From the NCBI GenBank assembly GCA_002914805.1, contig JXTB01000039.1, forward strand, positions 334,696 through 398,695: a stretch of 64,000 nucleotides of DNA, given 5' to 3'. A model generated the notes under the pieces. It did no database searches and was not told the DNA's origin. It saw only the letters and a list, made by a program, of their open reading frames with translations. A program made the translations under genes and the position numbers. Origin of the DNA: Parasponia andersonii (Eukaryota; Streptophyta; Magnoliopsida; Rosales; Cannabaceae). The first letter of the stretch is position 1. Each line of letters starts with the position of its first letter. Below are positions 11,868-23,937 of this stretch, piece by piece.

Positions 11868-12226
11868 GGGAAATTATCATTTTTATACCCTGTATTTTGA
11901 TATTTTGTTCAGTTTATACCTTCTGTTTTAGTTATTATCAATATTGACCCTTAGATTTCATATTTATTACAAATTTATACCCTGACACTAATTTACAGCA
12001 GTTAATTTACCAAGATGATTTGATAAACTTATTCTCGGATCAGTTTTTATATGGTTATTTTCAATTTTTTAAACGGTAACTTGGTAAATTAACTGCTCTA
12101 AATTGGTGTCAGGGTATAAATTTGTGATAGATTTCAAATCTAAAGGTCAATATTGATAATAACCAAAATAGAATGTATAATTTGAACAAAGTATCAAAAT
12201 GCAAAGTATAAAAATGATAATATCCC
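11868..12226. mobile_element. Mutator-type MITE with long terminal inverted repeats
   Basis: This 359-bp element starts gggaaattatca and ends in the near complement tgataatatccc. The inverted repeat runs about 150 bp on each side; for example, ataccctgacac on the left faces gtgtcagggtat on the right. It is flanked by a perfect 9-bp duplication aaaaatgaa (11859-11867 and 12227-12235). A 9-bp duplication with long G-starting inverted repeats is the pattern of Mutator-like elements. It has no coding capacity. Confidence 0.93.
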
Positions 12227-12235
12227 AAAAATGAA

Positions 12236-13091
12236 TAAGAAATTAATGTAATTTTGCCGTTTACAAGAAACTTTAGGCTATGTTTTGGGTAGAAATGAAA
12301 TGGACAGTGTTCAACTAATTTAATTGTGATCTCCAATCTTATTTAATGCCGATTAATTTATTTATCAAACAACTGATCAAATACCCTTAAAAAAAATAAC
12401 TGATCAAATGAATAAATAAAACAAGAAAAAAACACACACAATGACATCAAGGATTTTATTTTTGTGGCTGTGGGACTCTAGGCCAAATATTTATAGGAAG
12501 GTCTCCAAACCTAATTTCATGCTATTATATTTTGCATAGTATTAATGATTTTGTTCGAGTTTAGCTATTTATTTTGTTGTAAAAAGAATATTTTCAACAA
12601 AATGCATCTATATAATATAGTAGGGTGAACGAGGAGTTGATTGGACGGTTTTGACGGTTTTGATTTTTGCGATTTTAAAAACCTCAGATTACAAGTGTCT
12701 AATTATATAACATGTTGGACATTTTTTTAGTTGGCAGTATGATATAATTTTTGGGTAATATATCATTTAAAGACCTAAACTTAAGTAATTGCTTTTCTAA
12801 GAAAAAAATTTGTAATCTACATTACAACATAAACTAAATGTTAATCACATAAAATATTTATATTGCTATTTTATCAAATAACTAACTTCTATTCCTAGTA
12901 ATACTTCATAATCCATCTAAAATATTTCTCAACTAAAGTCATAATACTAATTATTACAAAGTTTCAAAATCTTCTTATAATAAAGTCTTAATAACTAATA
13001 AAGTTCGGAATATAATCTTCATAATATGTGCACAAAATTAAAACACCAAGCATTATAATTGCATAACATCAAAATTAGTCCTTTTTAATGT
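12236..13091. other. AT-rich intergenic sequence
   Basis: No gene, RNA or clear repeat boundary is seen in this stretch of about 850 bp. It contains short homopolymer runs only. Confidence 0.5.
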
Positions 13092-15500
13092 CACTACTAC
13101 AGAAATAGTAATTTATGGCAGTTAAGAACTGCTGTAATTAAGAGTTTCAGCCGTCATTAATATGAACACTATTAAAAACAATACCTTTAATAGTGGTTGA
13201 TAACTGCTGTTAAAAGATCTACTAACCATCATAATTAGTCGCCCACCGAGGACTTTTAATAGCAATTACAACCGCTGTTAAAAGGTTCTGTCCGTTGACC
13301 TTTAATAGTGAAACCTCTGGTATAACCCTTCTTAGGAGAAAATTTTTTCCTTTCTCTTGGATAATTTACAAAATTCACACAATAAAAATCTGTATAAACA
13401 GTCTCATTCGACTTCTAAAATATCCAAACTAAGATAAATTCATAAATAAATATGTACAACTAAAGTTTTAGTACATAAACAAATACAACATAATATGAAC
13501 ATATAACTACCACTTGCAAGTTATTTAACTTAATTCAAAGTTAGAGTAATATATCTAATATACATATAGTCAACGAATTAGAAATATAATCTAACACTTA
13601 GTATATTACTAATACTTGCAACATAATTCTGATGAATTATACCAATAACCAAGTCCAAGAACATAGTCTAACCAATTGAGACCAATAATAAATGATTAAT
13701 TATGGTTATAACCCATTCTTCACGTATTTTACTGATGTCATCCAGTGAATAAATTTCTTAGCCACGATATTATAAGTTTGTAAATACAAATCAAATTTAG
13801 TAACTAAAAATGACAAGTACATGTGTGAACTTAAATACTTTTAGATTAAAAAAATAAAGTATCAAGACACTTATATTTGATCCAATGTAATCTATGAACT
13901 ATTATCCTTCATCAAGTTTCTCATTATGCGCAAGATATAAAAATTACACTCTACATAATTGGGTTGAGATTGACACTATGATGATAATGAGAACTATATA
14001 TAGTTAAAATATATAAACATCAAAAGATTAATAAGTACATATTATAATTGTTGTATCTTATATCTTAATCGTATATCACCTTAGTTGTTGTTCTCTCTTT
14101 TACTTATCTGCATTATATATTTGGAATGCACTAAAAGAAAATATATGTCATATTACTAATGGATTAATTAGATAAATATATATTAAGTATATTATATTAT
14201 AAACTATACTAACTAATTTATGAGATTTTGGGCATTCTGTCTTGGTCATTGTCCAAGTAGATCAAAGAAATAAATATTTTCATATACTACATTAATCACT
14301 ATTAACATCCAATGTTACTTATTCAAAGCAATGTAAACAATTATAACTACAACAAAACATAAACAACTAAACTATACAATATTTTAGCCAAAGAAAGATA
14401 ATATTTACCTAAGATTATAACCAGCTAATAATAGCATTCCTTTGCTTACTGCATGGAGTCTTTGTGCAAGATCACAAGGACGACTATCATTCTTTGTACC
14501 AGGAACTTTAGATATGACAGTAGGATCAACAAATTAAAATAAGTGCAATTACTCTAACCTCAAAAGTTCATGGTACAAGTACCTAATTAGAAACCAAATA
14601 TATACCGTTACTATAAATTAAGAAAATATGCAACAATGTAGAAAAAAGAAAATATATTAGTATACTTACTTGATATATACCGAGATGTATATATTACAAA
14701 TCTCTTGGAGAAGATAGAAATGTATTATGTCCTCCATTCCCACATAAAGTTAATACTCCTCAATCCTGCATATCTCTTATTCCATCGGTATTATAACATT
14801 GAGGTTAATATTGAATTTTGAAATTATTAAATATAAAGACTTCAATATTGGGGGAAGATAAGAAAATTGTGTAGACAACTCCAAATGCATAGACTTAGCA
14901 CTGAATGATGATGAAAAAATCGTCCTTTTTTGTAAGGTTAAGTCACTAGCTGTATGGGCAGTGATACAATTTTCTTCATTTGTAGCTATATTTGAATTAG
15001 TTAGAAAGATATATATATATATATATGTATATTATATTAAAAATAATTGAGTAAAAATTTGAGAATTTATCGCATTATTCTCAAATAGTACTAGATACTT
15101 AGTCCAAGAGACTAGTGTATCAATTGCATTGATAAGTAGAAAGATATCGGAAAATAGAATAGGAATCGAGAGGATTGCATACTTGTTGAATACCTCTTTG
15201 ATTGAAACTCAAATATGATCATCATCTAAATCCATCCCATGAATCATAGTTGCTCCAATGTTCACAATGAAACCGACGGTAACTATTTCATTGTCTGTTC
15301 TACCATCAACCTACAAGGTATACACTACATCTTGAATATGTTAGTATAATTATATAGATACATATATAATAAGGAGCTAAAAGAGCTACACTAATATAGT
15401 TTTTACCGAAATTAGCGTTGCACAATTGTCTTCTACTTCAAGCATCGTGGCTAAAATTCAGGCTCTTCAGGAATCTTCAATATCAATCTCGGGCTCATAG
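13092..15500 (-). mobile_element. Decayed CACTA (En/Spm) transposon, one end visible
   Basis: The + strand sequence cactactacagaaatagtaa at 13092 is a CACTA terminus. It is followed to about 13310 by repeated subterminal motifs (cagttaagaactgctgt, taatagtggttgataactgc, aattacaaccgctgttaaaag), as expected for this superfamily. Coding remnants on the minus strand (next entry) point away from this end, so 13092 would be the 3' terminus. The opposite terminus was not found. It may be lost or cut off by the LINE fragment at about 15.7-16.3 kb. Confidence 0.75.
13700..15480 (-). pseudogene. CACTA-encoded Ulp1-like (C48) protein remnant
   Basis: Exon-like open stretches lie in order on the minus strand. 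Near 15480-15440 is MLEVEDNCATLIS, spliceable to DGRTDNEIVTVGFIVNIGA (about 15320-15160). Next come VISKVPGTKNDSRPCDLAQR and SKGMLLLAGYNL (14533-14408), then IYLDNDQDRMPKIS (about 14260-14225), QPNYVECNFYILRIMRN (about 13965-13890), and YSLDDISKIREEWV (about 13750-13710). The order and wording match the Ulp1/C48 cysteine-protease module found in plant CACTA proteins, with the VEC cysteine as the expected nucleophile. In-frame stops are present and the His/Asp residues are uncertain. Family assignment is from memory of such proteins, not a search. Confidence 0.65.
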
Positions 15501-15712
15501 ACACGAGCTTTTGGTTTTTTTTTTTTTTCAAGTCCACTGATGGATTTCAAAATCATGTTTTGAAACTTGTCATGATTTGAAATCGTGCTAAAAAAAAGTA
15601 AAGCTGTAGCTAGTTGTTTACCATAGCGGTGTCAAACCATACCGCTTATTTTTTGCATTTGTTTTTTGGGCGATTTTTCACAAGCAGTTTCCCGTGAATT
15701 TTAGGTGGGTTG
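15501..15712. other. Non-coding spacer between CACTA and LINE remnants
   Basis: T-rich sequence with short inverted motifs around accatagcggtg and ataccgctt. It may belong to the CACTA element interior or be a separate small insertion. No gene is seen. Confidence 0.3.
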
Positions 15713-16320
15713 TTTTTTTTTTTTTTTTTTTTTCCCTCTTATTTTATGGTGTGTTTTTTTTGTGTTTTTTTTTTGGGTGAGAAAGACCCTCTGCAATAAC
15801 TGAGCTGGAATGAAATTGTACTAAAAACAAGGTACAAACTAAATGTACGAAGTAATAACCATACCTAACTGTCTTACATAAATAAAAGAACAAAGGCGAC
15901 ATTGGCTAGAAGGACCTAAAAAAGCCAGCATAAAAAATACAAACAAAACTACTGCCTAGACCAAAGCAAATTAGCATGGGTGATGGACTGCTCTTCAAAG
16001 AACCCAAAAGAGAAAGTAGCTGTAGCCTAACTTGTAAGGTTATGAGCAACTTCCTTGTAGATTCTAGGAATTTTGGTTGATTCCCAAGCTGAAAAGGATC
16101 TCCAGGGTCTATTATCGCTATCATTGTTAGTTAGGAAGCTAATCACTGCTGTTGAATTTGATTTAAAAATTACGTTACTTTCTCGGAGTTTTTGCGCTAG
16201 TTTTTATGGCTAGTAATATAGCTACTGCTTCCCCAATTGATGGGTTGGAGAAGTTCCACTTTTCAGTGAACATGCAAATAATGGCCTAAGTTGTATCACG
16301 AGTGACTACTACAAAAACAG
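15713..16320 (-). pseudogene. 5'-truncated LINE: RNase H-like end of ORF2 with poly(A)
   Basis: On the minus strand, 16318 to about 15930 reads as a broken RVT_3 (plant LINE RNase H) domain: VFVVVTRDTT, then NFSNPSIGEAVAILLAIKTS, then NSTAVISFLTNND, then FSAWESTKIPRIYKEVAHNL. Stops and one frame change interrupt it. Downstream, T-runs on the + strand at about 15713-15775 correspond to A-rich tails on the minus strand. This is the expected structure of a 5'-truncated L1-type insertion. Target duplications were not resolved. Confidence 0.72.
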
Positions 16321-16329
16321 AGAAGGTGG

Positions 16330-17164
16330 CTCAAATTTTGGCATTGATGTTACATTTAAGAAAGAAACTCAAGTAAACCAGCTATATCCAACTTAGTTTA
16401 AATTTGACTTGATTATTTATGTTCCACCTTAAAGATTTTGAATATGCCATTTATATTTCAACTCGGAAGTTGAAGCGTTCCTACTAAGCTTTAATATGAA
16501 ATTCCAACCTTCCATTTTGGCTCCAACACAAAAAAAATTAGAGCTCTCCATATCAATTTCAATATGAAAATTTTGAAAACCTGAATATGCCACTTATATT
16601 CCCACTAGAAATTTGAGCTAATCAATTCCACCCAAACTGCAAGCACAAACTGACAAATTATGTTTAAGCGCTATGAATATGAGTTGGCTAATTGTGTTTC
16701 ACCTAAAACCCTCGAGCAAGCCAATTAGGCATTTTCTAAAATTTTAAATTGGCAAATCATGCACCTATCAAAGTAGAATGGACTAGCCCATCTACGTGTC
16801 ACTTTTGTATTGCACACCTCATCATGCCATGGACTGAAGAATAAAAGCTCTCCATCTAATTTCATTAATTGGATTATAGTAATCTCACTTACTCATTTGA
16901 ATTTTAAATTCCCTGTTGGAACTCAATTTTCCCTTTTTGAATTTGAATTTCAAATCTAAAGGGTAACAAATCTCTCCCTATAAATAGACTTTACTTTTTT
17001 CAACCACATCCATCTCACATTCTACTCTTTCTCTCATTTTCTCTACAAGCTCTCTATTTTCTGAATTCTCTCATTTTGAAGTTTGTCGTCTTTCAAGTAA
17101 GTTTCTCTTCTCAATTCCTTATTTTATTTATTCTTATAGGTTTCTTTCTTTCTTATACCATATT
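16330..17164 (+). repeat. LTR-like sequence with TATA box, left part (split by SIRE-like element)
   Basis: The sequence is non-coding, with an internal short repeat (ttttgaatatgccatttat and ttgaaaacctgaatatgcca). A canonical TATAAATA box lies at 16979-16986, followed by a CT-rich leader. The structure resembles the U3-R-U5 part of an LTR. It is interrupted at 17164 by the SIRE-like element and resumes at 28320. A host promoter cannot be excluded, because neither LTR end nor a partner LTR was found. Confidence 0.4.
16979..16986 (+). promoter_or_regulatory. TATA box
   Basis: TATAAATA in the context ctctccctataaatagac, followed by a pyrimidine-rich leader. It would drive + strand transcription of the LTR-like region, which is now split by the SIRE-like insertion. 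Confidence 0.5.
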
Positions 17165-18518
17165 TGTTAGCCCAAGATTAGCTAACCCAAGAGGGGGGGT
17201 GAATTGAGTTTTAAAAACTTTTACAAATTTTTCTGAATAAATAAGTAAATCAAGCAAGTAAAGATAATAACAAGTAAAAAATAGCTAAGTATATGCACAA
17301 GCTCAAGATAAATAAATTAAAGAGAAAGGGATAGAGAAATGAAAATACTATTTTTTTATGAGGTTCAATAAATACAACGGTTTGTCTACATCCCGGCTTT
17401 TGGCAACCCGCTTTGAGCTTTCTACTATCGGATCAAGAGAATGAACTTGACTGTTCCTTTTACACAACGAGTGCTTTTTCGTTAGGCACACTCTTGCTTT
17501 TACAACAAGATTAAATTCGCTCTATGACGCCTACATTAGATTGTTTAGACTTCGGTATCAATCTCACTTAAACTGGGTTGTTTATAAATCTGGTGTCAAT
17601 CTCACCTCACCTCACAAATACAATTTGTTTTTTGTTTGTTGAAACTCTCAATTAGAATCTCTCTAATAAAAAGAATGATATAAAGTAGGCCTAGAGAGAA
17701 TAAATAGAAACACAAGATATGATCTAGTTTGGCACAATTGATTTTTATCAAAAAGTGGATTTGAAAATTTAATCCACAAAAGATGATTTGAACAACTTAA
17801 AAGTATGTTTAAAGCAATATAGAAATGTTTAAAAGTTGTTTCAAGTGTTAGAAAGACTTTTATATATAAACTAGAATGAAAACTAGCCATTTTAGACCAT
17901 TTGACAGACAATCTGTCGTTTTCGGCAGACCAAAAATTCACTTTCAGTCGACCAAAAATACTAACCGTTGAAAGTACAGTTGTAACGGTTGAATTTGAAA
18001 AATTATTAAAAATATATGCAGGGAAATCAGCAGACCAATTCTAGAGGCTAGCTTGGGAAAATACTCGAGAGCTATTTTTGAATTTTATTTCAAGTTTTTT
18101 TCAATTATTTTCAAAATGTGACTTCATAAATTGATTTATTATGTAATATAGAAACTATAGAAATTCATAAATCAATTAAAAAGCTTATGTAAAATAAATT
18201 TCATATTTTAATTAGAGATAAATAAGTTTGACAGTTTTGGTTTAAAAATTTCTAATTTATTAAAAATTTGAGCCATTAAGATCATATAATATGTAAGAAA
18301 ATATTCAAGTACAAAAACTAAGTATATAACCTTTACTAGTCTAGGTCTTGTGATCTTAAACTTTATCTTAAAGTTCTTTTCCATAATCCATCTTGAGTAT
18401 TTTGTGATCCTTTTAATTTAACTTGCTACACACTCAAGTAGATTATTAGTTCTTAATCATATGTTTGTTAACTTCAAAACATGAGACTAGGATTGATGAC
18501 ACAAAGCATGACTCAACA
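17165..18518 (-). repeat. SIRE-like 3' LTR
   Basis: Runs from tgttagccc to gactcaaca. It matches 26984-28319 along its length with scattered changes, including an extra G in the aagaggggggg run. Inside it, on the minus strand, aaaaaatggggagat (18519-18533) is the polypurine tract. Confidence 0.92.
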
Positions 18519-18533
18519 ATCTCCCCATTTTTT

Positions 18534-19111
18534 ATGATAACAAACATTTGATTTAAAAAGGAGTACGGAATGCAAAATAAGTAGAGATAAGTATCCTTAT
18601 CAACTTTGAATGCTCCTTCTCAAAATATACTTAATAAAAAGAGAGTAAAATTCCACCTTAAACTTTATAGAATATGCATATTTTGATTATTTTACTTATG
18701 GATATCAATTGTAAATAATTTAGCTCAAACCAATTATGTGAAGAAAGCATAGAAACCAAGTTGATACTAATTATTAAAAGATAAAGAAAGGCCAAATTGA
18801 TACCAATGAAAATAATTTAAATCAAAATTCACACACATTCTTCTCCCATTTTTGATATTATCAATAAGAAATCTACAAGAAGGAAAAGTAAAACAAATAT
18901 AATATCCAATGTGAAGCAAAATAAGGAGTTTAAATAAACATGACATGAAATAACTAAAAAAAATTCAAGAGTGTAAAAACATGAAGCACAGGAAAGAAAA
19001 GAAACTATGGAGGAGGAAAATACCCAAAGAATAACTGCATCATCAACATCATCTTATCCTGCTGATCTTGAATAATCTGAAACTATCGTTCTTGATGTTG
19101 TCAGACTGAGT
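18534..19111. other. SIRE-like non-coding 3' segment
   Basis: AT-rich sequence between the extra ORF and the polypurine tract, with no reading frame of note. It belongs to the element interior. Confidence 0.6.
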
Positions 19112-20194
19112 TTACATCAACTGATAGATTCTAGAAGTGCTCAAGCTCAGTATCATGAAGATGTTGCACGTCAAGTTGGATAGTGTTGAGACGTTCAAAC
19201 AGACTATTGACAGCAATAGTGTAGTCAAATTACTATGCAAGAGCCTCGTTAGCATGAGTGCCCTCACCAGCTTCAGTACCACTACTACTAGCTTCTTGTT
19301 AAGCACCCATTCCTTGATCATGTCCTTGCTTGGTTTTGGCCACCCATTCATTGTTAATGAAACTGGAGCCCATAAGACTGAAAGCTTGTTGTTGATCTTA
19401 ATATCTATGGTCCATGATTTGTGTTCTGCCTTATCAAAGGTTGGGATATAGACTTGTTGGAAGATGCGAGTGAGAAGAAAACCATAAGGAAGAGAAAGTC
19501 TCCTATTTTCTATGGCATTGATCATCTCATGAATAATGAAATAAGGTTGGTTCAACTTCCTCCCAACAAGAGCGAAATCAACAAAACTAATATAACAGAA
19601 TATGGGTGCATCCCCATGACCAGCTCTAGGAATCATGTTTTGAGATACAAACTGAAAGAGAATCCTAGCCTCTAAAGTAAGGTCAGTGACACGAGACTTG
19701 GGTTGAAAACTGTTGGGGGAACAGACTCGGAGTAAAGCTTGTTGAGAGTTAAAATCCTCAATCATAGGCCAAGTGTTGGTAATAGGAAATTTATAACCAC
19801 CCAAAGGTAAATTTAGAATTTTAGCTAGGAGTTGTTCTATAACTTCAAAATCTATTCCCTTAAGGAAATCATAGATTGCATGTTAACCTCTAGAGATATT
19901 AGCACTGGCATAAAATCTTCTTACCAACCTAGGATACCATGTCTCGTTAATGGAGCAGAATTCAGTTCATCTCATGTTTTCTATATAGTCAGGAAATTTT
20001 ACACAGGCTAGGTCTCTAAAATTGAATGTTCTACTCCAAATAATACTCTTCTTAGAAAATAATTCTTTGTATCTAGACATAATAGCAGGAGATTCTAAGA
20101 AAGGAATGTCCAACCTTGCCTTAGTGTGCTGTTCAAACTTGTCAGGATGAATTTCCTTGCCTTTACGCCTTGGATGTTCTCTTTTAGGAGCCAT
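19112..20194 (-). pseudogene. Extra ORF downstream of pol (putative plant transposon protein domain)
   Basis: The ATG at 20194 opens MAPKREHPRRKGKEIHPDKF and continues to KFPDYIENMR, then a stop. The same frame goes on with ETWYPRLVRRFYASANISRG, a second stop, then a long open part at 19804-19112 with RVTDLTLEARILFQFVSQNM, HEMINAIENRRLSLPYGFLL and a hydrophobic, Leu/Ser-rich end. The WYP-LVR-FYA and LPYG--L blocks recall the 'putative plant transposon protein' domain (Pfam Transposase_32, from memory). It is in sense with pol, in the place where SIRE elements carry an env-like ORF. Two in-frame stops make it a pseudogene here. Confidence 0.65.
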
Positions 20195-20696
20195 AGGATC
20201 AAAAAGATGACAATTGAAAACACAATCATAAGGAATTTTGGATTCTAGGGTTTGAAAGAATGAGATATCAGATTTTGAGGTAGAAAGAAGATGAAAGCCA
20301 AAGATTAAGAATAGAAAAGCGATAAAATCAACTCTGGTTGGGCAAAAATTGAGAGATTAAGAGAAAGATTTGAGTGAGAATGAGTGGAGATGATTTTAGG
20401 GTGATAGAGAGTGATTCAGTTGAGAGATAGAGAAAAAGTGAGAGAAAAAAAAATCATGAAAATGACTTAAATACATGCGGCTCAGTGCATTTTTGGCAGA
20501 GAAACTATCCTTTCTAGGACAGTTTTTAGTAAACCAAAAAAGTTTTCAGTCTGGTGAAAATTCTATTTTGGTAGTTTTTTAGTTAAAAACAATTTAAAAC
20601 GACAAATTTGATACAACTATTCATGAAAAACATTTATAAATCAATAATTTAATGAATATATGCAACAAATCAAGCAATTTTCAAACACATAAAGAA

Positions 20697-21978
20697 TCAA
20701 TGAAACTCATTATGATCAATCATGCCAAGTTCTCTACGAATCATGCAAAAATGATCCTCGCTAAGCAGTTTAGTGAAAATATCAACTAGTTGTTTTTTTG
20801 TGCATACAAACTCAAATACAATATCACCTTTTTGCATATGATCACGAAGAAAATAATGTCTAATATCAATATATTTAGCATGAGAATGCAAAATTAGATT
20901 TTTGGATAAGTTAATAGTACTAGTATTATCACATTTGATAAGCACATGATGATAATTCATTCCAAAATTTATTAGATTTGTTTCATCCAAAGAATTTGAG
21001 CACAACAACTACCAGTAAAGATATATTTGGCTTCAGTAGTAGCAACAATAATATAATTTGTTTCTTGCTAATAACCAAGAAAATGACAAGTGCCACTAGT
21101 GCTCTTACGATCGGTTTGACAACTTGCAAAATCCGCATCCGAAAAACTGGTAATGTTAAAGTGTATGTCTTTTGGATACCGTAACTCTAGGTTCATAATA
21201 CCATGCAAATATTTCAAAATATGTTTTGCTGTACTAAGATATGATTCGTTATGATTAGATTGAAATCTAGCACATAGACCAACAATGAATATTATATCCG
21301 GTCTACTAGTTGTTAAGTACAGAAGTGAGTCAGTCATACTTCGATACTTAGTGATATCTATTGCTTTACCATTTTTATCTTTGTCAAGCTTGATTGAAGA
21401 GCTTATAGGTGTTCTTATTGATTTAGAATTCTCTATATCAAACTTCTTTAGCATATCCTTGATGTACTTAGATTGATTGATAAAAATACCTTCTTCGCTT
21501 TGTTTAATTTGAAGTCCAAGGAATAAATTAAGTTCTTCCTTCATGCTTATCTCAAACTCACTGTGCATATACTTAGAAAATTCTTCGCAAAGAGAATCAT
21601 TAGTAGCACCAAATATAATATCATCAACATAAATTTGAACTATAATCGTTTCTCCATTTTTTCTTTTTATAAAAAAAGTAGTATCCACTTTTCCCATAGT
21701 AAAACTATTTAAAATAAAAAATTTATTTAATCTATCATACTAAGTTCTAAGAGCTTGCTTTAAACTATAAAGAGCATTTTTCAATCTAAACATATGATCC
21801 TAATACTTATGATTTTGAAAACCGGGGGATTGAGCTACATATACTTCTTCTAAAATGTATCCATTTAGAAATGCGCTCTTAACATCTATTTGGTATAGGA
21901 TGAAATTTTTATGATAAGCAAATGCTAAGAACATCCTTATGGACTCTAATCTTGCTACGGGTGTGAAAGTTTCTTCAT
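20697..21978 (-). pseudogene. SIRE-like RT and RNase H, copy A (apparent duplicate)
   Basis: This repeats copy B almost base for base. The catalytic box is the normal YVDD (IVQIYVDDIIFGATND), followed by the same RNase H ending LGMIDHNEFH. It is separated from copy B by a single N at 21979. The duplicated block includes non-coding sequence after pol, so this is not a domain duplication within a protein. Confidence 0.8.
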
Positions 21979-22153
21979 NTTTTTAGTAAACCAAAAAAGT
22001 TTTCAGTCTGGTGAAAATTCTATTTTGGTAGTTTTTTAGTTAAAAACAATTTAAAACGACAAATTTGATACAACTATTCATGAAAAACATTTATAAATCA
22101 ATAATTTAGTGAATATATGCAACAAATCAAGCAATTTTCAAACACATAAAGAA

Positions 22154-23436
22154 TCAATGAAGTTCATTATGATCAATCATGCCAAGTTCTCTACGAATTA
22201 TGCAATAATGATCCTCGCTAAGCAGTTTAGTGAAAATATCAACTAGTTGTTTTTTCGTGCATACAAACTCAAATACAATATCACCTTTTTGCATATGATC
22301 ACGAAGAAAATAATGTCTAATATCAATATGTTTAGCATGAGAATGCAAAATTAGATTTTTAGACAAGTTAATAGTACTAGTATTATCACATTTGATAAGC
22401 ACATGATGATAATTCATTCCAAAATTTATTAGATTTGTTTCATCCAAAGAATTTGAATACAACAACTACCAGTAGAGATATATTTGGCTTCAGTAGTAGA
22501 AACAATAATATAATTTTGTTTCTTACTAATAACCAAGAAAATGACAAGTGCCACTAGTGCTCTTACGATCGGTTTGACAACTTGCAAAATCCACATCCGA
22601 AAAACTGGTAATGTTAAAGTGTATATCTTTTGGATACCATAACTCTAGGTTCATAATATCATGCAAATATTTCAAAATATGTTTTACTGTACTAAGATGT
22701 GATTCCTTATGATTAGATTGAAATCTAGCACATAGACCAACAATGAATATTATATCCGGTCTACTAGTTGTTAAGTAAAGAAGTGAGTCAATCATATCTC
22801 GATACTTAGTGATATCTATTGCTTTACCATTTTTATCTTTGTCAAGCTTGATTGAAGAGCTTATAGGTGTTCTCATTGACTTGGAATTCTCTATATCAAA
22901 CTTCTTTAGCATATCCTTGATGTACTTAGATTGATTGATAAAAATACCTTCTTCGCTTTGTTTGATTTGAAGTCCAAGGAATAAATTGAGTTCTTCCATC
23001 ATGCTCATCTCAAACTCATTGTGCATATACTTAGAAAATTCTTCGCAAAGAGAATCATTAGTAGCACCAAATATAATATCATCACCATAAATTTGAACTA
23101 TAATCGTTTCTCCCTTTTTTCTTTTTATAAAAAAAGTAGCATCCACTTTTCCCATAGTAAAACTATTTAAAATAAAAAATTTATTTAATCTATCATACTA
23201 AGTTCTAAGAGCTTGCTTTAAACTATAAAGAGCATTTTTCAATCTAAACATATGATCCTAATACTTATGATTTTGAAAACCAGGGGATTGAGCTACATAT
23301 ACTTCTTCTAAAATGTATCCATTTAGAAATGCGCTCTTTATATCTATTTGGTATAGGATGAAATTTTTATGATAAGCAAATGCTAAGAACATCCTTATGG
23401 ACTCTAATCTTGCTACGGGTGTGAAAGTTTCTTCAT
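22154..23436 (-). pseudogene. SIRE-like RT and RNase H, copy B (integrase-proximal)
   Basis: The RT reads VDATFFIKRKKGET, and the catalytic box is YGDD (IVQIYGDDIIFGATND) where copy A has YVDD. It continues through LYLTTSRPDIIF and CQTDRKSTSGTCHFLGY to the RNase H end (LIKCDNTSTINLSKN, IDIRHYFLRDHMQKGDI, LGMIDHNELH). A stop near 22525-22466 splits RT from RNase H. It is nearly identical to 20523-21978. Confidence 0.85.
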
Positions 23437-23937
23437 AATTGATACCTTCTTCTTGATTAAAACCTTGAGCTACTTATCTAACTTTATTTCTTATAGTCAC
23501 CCCATGCTCATCTACCTTATTTCTAAAGATCCATTTAATTCTAATAACCGATTGGTCTTTAGGTTTTGGAACTAATTGCTGTACATCACTTCTTTCAAAT
23601 TGATTTAATTCTTCTTGCATGGCTCTAAAATTTATGATTCATCATTTTCGGCATCTTTAAAACTTTTGGTTCAATTTGAGAGATAAAAGCCATGTTATTG
23701 CAAATATTTTTAAGTGATGCTCTAGTATTGACTCTTTGTAAGGGGTCACCTAGAATTTGGTCTTTAGGATGAGCATAGTTGAATTTTAAATCTTGAGGAA
23801 GAGTAAGAATATTTCCATTTTCGTTTTTTTTTCTTCATTAAGATGTTGTTGTAGTTGGATGCCATTTTCTTCATTTGTTTTCTCATTGACACTCGGCTCA
23901 CTTGAGCTTGGTTCCAAACCTACAATATTATCATCAT

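Larger units (their letters stand above)
20523..23436. repeat. Direct tandem duplication (20523-21978 / 21980-23436) joined by one N
   Basis: Both units start tttttagtaaaccaaaaaag and end gaaagtttcttcat. Only copy B continues in register into the integrase-RT spacer, and only copy A continues in register into the 3' ORF region. The units differ by scattered point changes. The junction is exactly the N at 21979, which is what two unmerged overlapping contig ends would give. Confidence 0.9.

Noticed and set aside
16303-16320. A second CACTA-like terminus (gactactacaaaaac)
   Set aside because: It is in the same orientation as the 13092 end rather than inverted. The complement encodes VFVVVTRD in frame with the LINE RNase H remnant, so it is coding sequence.
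20523-23436. A retrotransposon with two RT-RNase H domains
   Set aside because: The junction is a single N and the duplicated block includes post-pol non-coding sequence. An assembly artefact is more likely than a true double-RT element.
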